Part shown: positions 54,761-60,646 of the stretch, piece after piece
Layout of the letters: the number at the start of each line of letters is the position of its first letter
How positions within the stretch are numbered: position 1 is the first letter of the stretch
NCBI GenBank assembly: GCA_009838625.1
Contig: VXRG01000053.1
Span: 1-60,646 of the forward strand
Reading direction: 5' to 3'
DNA length: 60,646 bases
Source: Caldilineaceae bacterium SB0664_bin_27
GTDB lineage: Bacteria; Chloroflexota; Anaerolineae; Caldilineales; Caldilineaceae
The notes under the pieces: model-generated
Databases searched by the model: none
What the model saw: only the letters and a program-made list of their open reading frames with translations
What the model was told of the DNA's origin: nothing
Position numbers and translations under genes: made by a program

Positions 54761-57717
54761 GGCCATTTCCAACCTACGTAAAGGTCGCCAGATTGGACTC
54801 TAGAGGAAAGCAGAGGCTGTGTAGCTAGAACCGCAAACCTAGCGGCTCTGAAGAGAGATGGCGACTCCATAAGACGATTCAGCCCGGAGCGCAGGTCAGA
54901 GCCCGCCCAGCCCTCGGCGCTGGCAGGATCGCTTGCAAGTCTAAGGGCAAATTCTGCAAGCCAACTAGGGGCGCCAAAGCTTGTTGACTCCGGTCGGCTA
55001 GTCGCCATCCGTTGGATGCTCTCTGGTAACAGCCGGTGCGTGACCGCCAGTGTGGCAAAATGCTCGACCCGATGACTGCAATCATATAAGGACATCGTTC
55101 CCGCGTCGCGGAGAAGGGCAGTGCCGGCGCCGGCCTCTACAGGGTTACTGGATATCGCCCGGGATAAGGCCTCTAAGGCCCTCGAGTCTCTCCCCGAAAG
55201 GTCGGTCTGCTCTTCTGCTATTGTCCAGTTTTCTCCACATACAAGGCGAAAGAGTTCGGCGGCCAATACCTCCATCACCTTCTGCTGTCGGAGTGCAGCT
55301 AGGAGATTGCCGGGCAGCCTCGCCCGGCTCCAAATGCCTGAAATCTCAATTACCCTCATGGCGGAGTCAGTAGAACGCCTCAAACGCTTTATTTCTGGGT
55401 TGAAGCTTAGCGCGGCAAATCCGGAGCCGCGGGGGAGCACGGGAGGAGCAATGACCGCCGCAGTATCAGATTGTGTTCGTGCGATATACATTCCACCGTG
55501 ATCTGGCACATGGATTTCTTCTTTGATTGGGACCTCTTGTTCGTTACACGGACTCTCGAAAGTAGCGCGACTGATAGTGGGTTGCCCTGTGTGGCCGCTG
55601 TCATCAAAGAGCCGCGCCACGTATTCTTTACCTTCCCGTCTCAATGCCCATCGAATTGGTGTGAAGGGACGCTCGCATCGAAGTGTGAAACTCCCGAGTT
55701 CACCAACGCCGAACTCCATCACGCAGACGTTCGCCCAGTCGTAGGCCTCTTGTACATCTTCTCTTTCTCGAAAACGTCTGTCGAAGTGGTTCTTCCAATC
55801 CTCGGGAGATACAGGCAATCTGACCGGTGGCAGGTCCTTTGCAAGAATCGCACCTCCCCCATTCCTTTCAAACAACGAGACACGACAAGCAACCTCTCGG
55901 TTCTGAGGGCCTCGCAGCAGGACTTCGACGTCACCATCCCAGAGTTGTTCGATGGTGGGGTGCGGAGGATCGATTTGCACTGACAACGGGCCGCGATGAT
56001 CAATCGTTGAAGTCTGTGGTCTGTCTTCAAGAATGCGTATGGTGGCTTCTTGTTCTTCGAGTGTTTCTGTCTCACCTGCCAACTTGCTATCTGCTGAGAA
56101 TCTCAGCCTATGAAACCCGACAGGAAGAGGGGGAAGTTCGAGAAACAAGGGCTCTCCCGGGTCTAAGGTTGTCGATTCGAAAACGTGAAGCGGGCCTGAA
56201 TCTATAGAGACCCTGAGGGATTCCAACGGGTGATCCGCAAGTATGGCAAGGCAAGGTCGCTCGGAGGCTGGCCACTCGCCATAGCCTTCGCCATCCCATG
56301 CCAATGCGGACAAGCCGGCGGGCCAAACCTCGATAGCCCTTGCCTGCCCAAGCCCTAGATTTTGAATCGATCGTTGCCATGTTTCCTTGAGTGAACTAGG
56401 CAAATCGAGAATCGCGGCATTGACTCCCGCGCACTTTACGTCAATCGGAGAGACATGCCCGCTTCCGTCTATCTTCTCATCCGTGCTAAGAATTACATAT
56501 CGTTCACCGGGTCTGACTCTCAGCCCCCTACGCTCATAGGCCAGCCCATCGGAAGCGATCCTTAACAGCCAAGTGGAACCAGGCCGGAGGAGACACTCCG
56601 TACGAAGAAGAAAATCGAGCTGCGGATCTCTCTTCTCGAACTTCAGCAGCACTTCATCGATATTCGGCCACCTAGCAAGTCTTACGCGTTGACTGCTATA
56701 AAGAAGCCGACTCCGTGCCAGTGGACGTCCACTCGACCCCGCGACAACACAGCGAGAACTTGTGAGTATCTCCCGGGTCTGAGGAAAGCGCAGCAACAAA
56801 TGAGACAGGTCTGGAACCTCAAGTAATAGGTCCCACGTTCCACAGGAGGCATCTCTTGGTCGAAGGACGAGTCTCGGCTCGATTCCTAGCGCGGCGACGG
56901 CTGCCCTGGCCTCATCCAGCTGACTGAAATTAGAGGGCAATGTCCGGCTGCTTAGTGAGGCTAGACCGCGGATTCGCACGCGTTCGTCTACGGAATGACG
57001 TGCCTTCCGAAGCCATTCTCGGGCCTGCCGCTCTCGGTCTAGATCCTCGCTGATCCGTCGTAGCGTTGAGGGATATACAAGTTCGTCCGCCCCAGCCTGT
57101 TCTTGAATGAGAAGAGCTGCGGCTATCTGGCCTAAGAGCCGCGTGTCCTGCGCAAGATTCCGGAAGCGAGACGAAGCGTTCCAGGTCCTGGCTGCAATGA
57201 GGTCGCCTAGTTTCTGTGGAGAACTGAGGACGTCTCCAGACAATAGATACCTGGACTCGTAGAGTGTCCGGGCAAGTTGGACCTGCAGGTCCTTTGGGAG
57301 AATGGCATGCGTGATGGGCCAACATATGATGGAAAAGTGTTTAGCCCAAGGGCCCGTGGGAACCGCACCATCGAATTCTCGTTCAAAACGTCGGTAGAAG
57401 TTGCGAATCCCATAGCGGTCTCCGTTGACGATCCATCCAGGCGTCTCTTGTTCGAAGGTCTGCCAATACTCGTCACCAGAGTACCGGTAGCCTAATTCGG
57501 CGGCGTAAACAACCCACGCCAGCCAATGGTCGCGTGATGGCGCGCGGGACGCGATGTGAGTCCGCACCGCCACCTCAAGAGCTGATACCTCCGTCTGGGC
57601 AAGACCGTGTTCAAGCGCAAAGAGTGGTTTAGCACTAGCCCTCGAACGCCGACTTTCCCTCAGTGCCGCAAAGTGCAATGACAGACGCGCCTGCCACGCC
57701 TCTAGTTCAGTGGTCAT
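54757..57717 (-). CDS. Druantia-locus protein of unknown function (986 aa)
   Basis: The ATG at 57717 shares one base with the druA stop (TAATG), so translation is coupled; a GTG at 57723 is less likely. Residues 1 to about 290 are helix-rich with conserved-looking aromatic motifs (HWLAWVVYAAELGYRY, WAKHFSIICWPITHAILP). The central part (about 290-800) appears to be several beta-sandwich-like domains, and the last 170 residues are helical. No ATPase, nuclease or methylase motif is visible. It takes the place of DruB and DruC and could be a fusion, a replacement, or a relative of the large DruH protein of type III systems. Confidence 0.78.
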   Translation of the reverse strand: MTTELEAWQARLSLHFAALRESRRSRASAKPLFALEHGLAQTEVSALEVAVRTHIASRAPSRDHWLAWVVYAAELGYRYSGDEYWQTFEQETPGWIVNGDRYGIRNFYRRFEREFDGAVPTGPWAKHFSIICWPITHAILPKDLQVQLARTLYESRYLLSGDVLSSPQKLGDLIAARTWNASSRFRNLAQDTRLLGQIAAALLIQEQAGADELVYPSTLRRISEDLDRERQAREWLRKARHSVDERVRIRGLASLSSRTLPSNFSQLDEARAAVAALGIEPRLVLRPRDASCGTWDLLLEVPDLSHLLLRFPQTREILTSSRCVVAGSSGRPLARSRLLYSSQRVRLARWPNIDEVLLKFEKRDPQLDFLLRTECLLRPGSTWLLRIASDGLAYERRGLRVRPGERYVILSTDEKIDGSGHVSPIDVKCAGVNAAILDLPSSLKETWQRSIQNLGLGQARAIEVWPAGLSALAWDGEGYGEWPASERPCLAILADHPLESLRVSIDSGPLHVFESTTLDPGEPLFLELPPLPVGFHRLRFSADSKLAGETETLEEQEATIRILEDRPQTSTIDHRGPLSVQIDPPHPTIEQLWDGDVEVLLRGPQNREVACRVSLFERNGGGAILAKDLPPVRLPVSPEDWKNHFDRRFREREDVQEAYDWANVCVMEFGVGELGSFTLRCERPFTPIRWALRREGKEYVARLFDDSGHTGQPTISRATFESPCNEQEVPIKEEIHVPDHGGMYIARTQSDTAAVIAPPVLPRGSGFAALSFNPEIKRLRRSTDSAMRVIEISGIWSRARLPGNLLAALRQQKVMEVLAAELFRLVCGENWTIAEEQTDLSGRDSRALEALSRAISSNPVEAGAGTALLRDAGTMSLYDCSHRVEHFATLAVTHRLLPESIQRMATSRPESTSFGAPSWLAEFALRLASDPASAEGWAGSDLRSGLNRLMESPSLFRAARFAVLATQPLLSSRVQSGDLYVGWKWP

Positions 57718-58961
57718 TACCACGCTGCCTCCGGGCCGCCGGTCAATAGAGTGGATAGGATGCTGCCACTGTCAAAACTTCGAAAACTCGCGTCCCGCTC
57801 TGATCGAGGCACAATCCAACGATCCAGGCAGAATTCTGATATCTCGGCGGCCGGTTTGGTAAGAGAGCGGACTCTCTGATGCTCTCCCGATAAGACCTTC
57901 TTCCAATTCTCGGCAAGCGGGATCGCATATACTTCACGCTCAATGCCGTGTTTCAGGATTGAGTCTCCGTCTATGCCAATGTCTTCAAGTGCGGCCCTTG
58001 CGACGCGTAGCTTCCAGTTCGGCCCCATGCCAAACCTGTTGCCTGAGGCATAGGGATGACCCGTCTTCTCCAGATGATCCCTGAGCAAGTCGAATACCTC
58101 ACCATATAGGTGAAAGTGACCGAAACCCTTGGTAGTGCCAATCCTGAGGAAGCGAGGGCCTTCTGGTATGCTCAGGCGGTTGTAAATTGATGAACGACCC
58201 AAAGCAGACGTTGTTGTCAATAGAACCAGCCGCGCCCTATGCTTCCTTTGGCGAATCACCGATTGCCGATCTAGGTACCTCCGCTCGTAAGCTCGTCTCA
58301 CTTCCTTACTACCCATGAGTGCGGCCACGAGTTTCCCGCCAATCAGCTGAGAGTACGGAGGAACGGCGCCAACAACATAGGCATCCATTACATGAACGAG
58401 TCGATCACGGCGGTCCTCGTGTGTCCACCCGATCCAATTGTCCCGCGCGGAAAGATTGAAGACTGGGTCTCCTAGAGCGAAGAGACCAACTAAACAATCG
58501 TTCTGTCCGTCTTTGACGAGGAAACGCAATCGACGGCCAAAGCCCTGCGACACAGGCACGGACCACAGCAGCGAAGCAAATCTGAACAGTCGAGACTCAA
58601 GTGAGCCTGGGGAAACCTGAACTAGCTTTGGATCAATCGACCGAGGGTCAATCTGGCTGCCACTCGCAAAATGGTCCGCCAATTCAGTACCATGCGTTTC
58701 AACAAAGCAACTCTGCCTTTCTAGGATATCCCCTCGTTGGGCGGCATGAAGATTCCGAATTTTCTGCTTCGTCACCTCTCCGTCTACAAAATACCCACTA
58801 CCATTCCTGGAAAAGCCTAGTTTCAACAAGTGGTTGTGTATTGCACTCTTCAAAGAGATGCCGTTAGAAGTCTCACCAGACGGAGACGGGCTGCTAGTTC
58901 CCACCGAGTGATGCCCCTCTTGAAATGCCGCCAATTCTGGGTCAATAGATTTAGCTGTCAT
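57717..58961 (-). CDS. druA: DruA: DUF4338 protein of the Druantia system
   Basis: A 414-aa protein in the DruA family. Landmarks are NLSARDNWIGW (about 169-179), VMDAYVVGAVPPYSQLIGG (192-210), LTTTSALGRSSIYNRL (248-263), GTTKGFGHFH (275-284), FGMGPNW (310-316) and KHGIEREVY. This is the marker domain of type I Druantia. ATG 58961 overlaps the end of the HTH gene by 11 bp; GTG 58979 is an alternative. The first 35 residues are polar and probably flexible. The biochemical role of DruA is not settled. Confidence 0.88.
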   Translation of the reverse strand: MTAKSIDPELAAFQEGHHSVGTSSPSPSGETSNGISLKSAIHNHLLKLGFSRNGSGYFVDGEVTKQKIRNLHAAQRGDILERQSCFVETHGTELADHFASGSQIDPRSIDPKLVQVSPGSLESRLFRFASLLWSVPVSQGFGRRLRFLVKDGQNDCLVGLFALGDPVFNLSARDNWIGWTHEDRRDRLVHVMDAYVVGAVPPYSQLIGGKLVAALMGSKEVRRAYERRYLDRQSVIRQRKHRARLVLLTTTSALGRSSIYNRLSIPEGPRFLRIGTTKGFGHFHLYGEVFDLLRDHLEKTGHPYASGNRFGMGPNWKLRVARAALEDIGIDGDSILKHGIEREVYAIPLAENWKKVLSGEHQRVRSLTKPAAEISEFCLDRWIVPRSERDASFRSFDSGSILSTLLTGGPEAAW

Positions 58962-59172
58962 CAGTGCTTCTGCCTTCACCCTCTAAAGGAATATGCTCAT
59001 CACTTCCAGACCGTACCCAGTCGTCCACTTCCGACAGCTTGCATCTCAGCAGTCGACAAGCGCAGTGAGCTAGGAAAACCTTCGAATCGACCCAGCGGTA
59101 TATCGAATCCTTTGTATCCTGCAAGTGTGCTGCCACCTCCGTAAAGTCCACCCATTTCCCCGATGGACTCAT
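58951..59172 (-). CDS. Excisionase/MerR-type helix-turn-helix protein
   Basis: A 73-aa DNA-binding protein (81 aa if GTG 59196 is used). KWVDFTEVAAHLQDTKDSIYRWVDSK is the HTH_17 helix-turn-helix and RLLRCKLSEVDDWVRSG the wing and C-terminal helix, the pattern of excisionase-family proteins. It overlaps druA, so it is the first gene of the core operon and a likely autoregulator. A pair of direct repeats lies 56-86 bp upstream. A TTGACT at 59212-59207 on this strand may be a -35 box, but its -10 partner is poor. Confidence 0.72.
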   Translation of the reverse strand: MSPSGKWVDFTEVAAHLQDTKDSIYRWVDSKVFLAHCACRLLRCKLSEVDDWVRSGSDEHIPLEGEGRSTDDS

Positions 59173-59227
59173 GCCAGTACCACTCTTACTTAACACTGTC
59201 AGTGAAAGTCAATAGGAGTTCAGAAAT

Positions 59228-59258
59228 CCCCTACCGTATGGTCAACAGCCCCTACCGT
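59228..59258 (-). promoter_or_regulatory. Tandem 10-bp direct repeats, possible operator
   Basis: The same decamer (ACGGTAGGGG on the minus strand) occurs at 59228-59237 and 59249-59258, 21 bp apart start to start, that is two DNA turns. One copy overlaps the end of the nucleotidyltransferase gene. They lie upstream of the HTH gene and may be its binding sites. Confidence 0.5.
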
Positions 59259-60109
59259 CGTTGAACTCCCCCCGCGTCCCATAGGCTTTGCAGAGCCTTG
59301 ACGAACACCCGCGCCTTCTTCTCGGACCACTGCTCCCGCCCTGATCCGAGCAACTCCGCCTGTCCGCTTTGGCACTTGAAATCGTTGAGCTTAACGGTCC
59401 TCAACCAGCCAACAATGCCCGTGTATGTCGGCGCAAGTTTGGGCGCGAACAGGTATTCCGGGACGTTATAGAGGAGGCACTCGATGAAGTAAGAGGGGGC
59501 GTCATCCTTGGTCAACGCCTTCGTCTCGACCAGTCGATTCCGGGCCGCCTTGAACATGCGGATGGTCCTTTTGAACCGATTGCTGGCGGCCCTTTCCTTC
59601 CTCACTCCTCGGGCGTGGTGTTGCTGCGGGAAGCTGACGACCCAGCGTCTCTCGTCCGGTAGGTAGAACGCTATGCCCTCTCTATAGCGCAGGGTAACAA
59701 CGAGATCGGCATCCGCCGGGATCTTTCCCTTCGGCACCTTTAGTGTCTTCCGGTCACTCTTGGCCGCGTTCCCGAAACTGACTCTCAGCGCCTTGAGCGC
59801 ATGATCCCTGAAGGACTTCCACTTTTGGTATGCCCCGTGGTGAGAGGGGTCTTCCTGTAGCTGTTGACCAGAAAGCTTGGCCACGCGCGGCCTGAGCCTA
59901 TGGTTCAACCGGACGACCACGTCGACGTCGCTTTCTTGGCCGAGATTCGTGTCATTCTTGTAGGAGCCCTGGAGAAAGACCTCGTAGTTCATGTCCGAGG
60001 GCCAACTGTAGGCGTCCAAGGCGGCACGAATGGGCAAGTGCGCCTGCGTTAAGGTCGTCGCAGCCTGATGATGGCTCCACCGGGCTTGCGTGGATTCAGA
60101 GATTGCCAA
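59252..60109 (-). CDS. CD-NTase-like nucleotidyltransferase
   Basis: A 285-aa protein with the polymerase-beta-type active site: Gly48-Ser49 in FLQGSYKNDT, Asp61 and Asp63 in ESDVDVVV, and a third carboxylate at Asp133 or Asp135 in PADADLVV. The helical C-terminal half (NRFKRTIRMFKAARN, SYFIECLLYNVP) resembles CBASS cyclic-oligonucleotide synthases. The TTG start at 60109 has only a weak GAGAG upstream. No recognisable CBASS effector, ubiquitin-like or HORMA partner is adjacent. It is codirectional with the Druantia genes, about 80 bp before the HTH gene. Confidence 0.75.
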   Translation of the reverse strand: MAISESTQARWSHHQAATTLTQAHLPIRAALDAYSWPSDMNYEVFLQGSYKNDTNLGQESDVDVVVRLNHRLRPRVAKLSGQQLQEDPSHHGAYQKWKSFRDHALKALRVSFGNAAKSDRKTLKVPKGKIPADADLVVTLRYREGIAFYLPDERRWVVSFPQQHHARGVRKERAASNRFKRTIRMFKAARNRLVETKALTKDDAPSYFIECLLYNVPEYLFAPKLAPTYTGIVGWLRTVKLNDFKCQSGQAELLGSGREQWSEKKARVFVKALQSLWDAGGVQRR

Positions 60110-60646
60110 GTCGTGCTCTCTATAGTGAAGACTCGTCCTTCCTCAGCCGAGGTCCCCCCGTCATTCAGCAGGTATGCCGATACGGATCAGAAGTATTTGA
60201 CCGAGACCCACTGTTGCCGTATTCTACTGGATTCTATCCTAACGCCTAAATCCTCCCCAGGGCACGCTTGGGCAATTGCACCGAAACTGGGTCAAAGCAT
60301 CGAATTGCTTCGGAATCCCCCTCCAAGTCGAGATCAGACATAGAGAAGTGTTCGAATGGCAGCAGGTAGACGGGAAAACTGAGTGAATTTGACTTTTGAC
60401 GGCCTGTGCTGCGCCGACACTTGATCGCGACCCAGCAACCTAAAGACGATTTCCACTTTTCGCGCATTGTTCTGGCCGCGGATTCAGTGGAATCGGCCTA
60501 CAAAACTAGATGCGATTGCCCTGCCAAAATTGGTGTGTATCGTGGAATTCTTGCCCTGATCACGCAAACGGCGGTGGTTTCGGCCCAGGCAACAGTTCGG
60601 CCCCAAACGCTTTCAAAAAATATGTTATATTTTAATCATATCAACC
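60110..60646. other. 537-bp stretch beyond the defence operon
   Basis: No confident gene. The promoter of the nucleotidyltransferase should lie at its left edge, but no good -35/-10 pair is seen. The last 30 bases are very AT-rich (TGTTATATT near 60620 could be an extended -10 on the plus strand). Confidence 0.4.
60246..60467 (-). CDS. Possible small hypothetical protein
   Basis: A 73-aa minus-strand frame with normal-looking composition (VYLLPFEHFSMSDLDLEGDSEAIRC in its middle) but no Shine-Dalgarno. It could be a fragment of a larger lost gene. Family not recognised. Confidence 0.2.
   Translation of the reverse strand: MREKWKSSLGCWVAIKCRRSTGRQKSNSLSFPVYLLPFEHFSMSDLDLEGDSEAIRCFDPVSVQLPKRALGRI

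Noticed and set aside
48134..58961. Assignment of the island as DISARM or the Dpd (7-deazaguanine) system
   Set aside because: DUF1998 helicases occur there too, but no methylase, PLD-family DrmC, DpdA or queuosine-type genes are present, whereas DruA is.
59252..60109. Calling a complete CBASS system
   Set aside because: Only the nucleotidyltransferase is visible; no effector (phospholipase, nuclease, transmembrane or SAVED protein) is adjacent.
1..60646. CRISPR arrays, rRNA and tRNA genes
   Set aside because: No regularly spaced repeats, and no cloverleaf or rRNA-like sequence noticed on reading both strands; not tested by software.

Overview
Probable host: a Chloroflexota bacterium of the Caldilineaceae type. 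This is an inference, based on high-GC coding DNA, many Tat-type lipoprotein solute-binding proteins with alanine/proline-rich linkers, repeated sugar and peptide ABC loci, and accompanying Gfo/Idh/MocA oxidoreductases, a phytanoyl-CoA dioxygenase-like protein and an FprA-type reductase. I saw no rRNA, tRNA, integrase, complete insertion sequence or CRISPR array.

Positions 1-47300 are a catabolic and uptake region. It holds eight ABC solute-binding proteins (SBPs). There are two peptide-type permease pairs (2352-4329; 36351-38378); only the second has its two ATPases (40072-42079). There are four sugar-type (CUT1) permease pairs (17620-19521, 25426-27313, 30100-32058, 43888-45745), none with an ATPase, so a shared MalK/MsmK-like ATPase elsewhere is likely. 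Between the transporters lie a cupin, two Gfo/Idh/MocA oxidoreductases, a GH36-like alpha-galactosidase, a thiamine-diphosphate enzyme, an NAD-dependent epimerase, an amidohydrolase, a PhyH-like dioxygenase and two related beta-propeller proteins resembling GH32/GH43. The likely theme is import and trimming of glycosides and other organic matter. A nitrilase-fold protein that has lost its catalytic cysteine, a lone membrane-fusion lipoprotein and a convergent fprA unit also occur here. All eight SBP genes are followed by a strong GC-rich inverted repeat.

Positions 47300-48133 are a transition zone with a consensus-like promoter, a perfect 12-bp hairpin and what looks like a broken small ORF.

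Positions 48134-60109 are a minus-strand defence island. In transcription order it encodes a CD-NTase-like nucleotidyltransferase, a small excisionase/MerR-type HTH protein, DruA (DUF4338), an unrecognised 986-aa protein, an unrecognised 358-aa protein and a giant DEAH helicase with a DUF1998 C-terminus (DruE). The four genes from druA to druE are overlapping or nearly so. DruA plus DruE identifies a Druantia type I-like antiphage system, but two unfamiliar proteins occupy the place of the usual DruB, DruC and DruD. An upstream nucleotidyltransferase and a pair of 10-bp direct repeats 21 bp apart next to the HTH gene suggest added signalling or control. This is the most novel part of the window.
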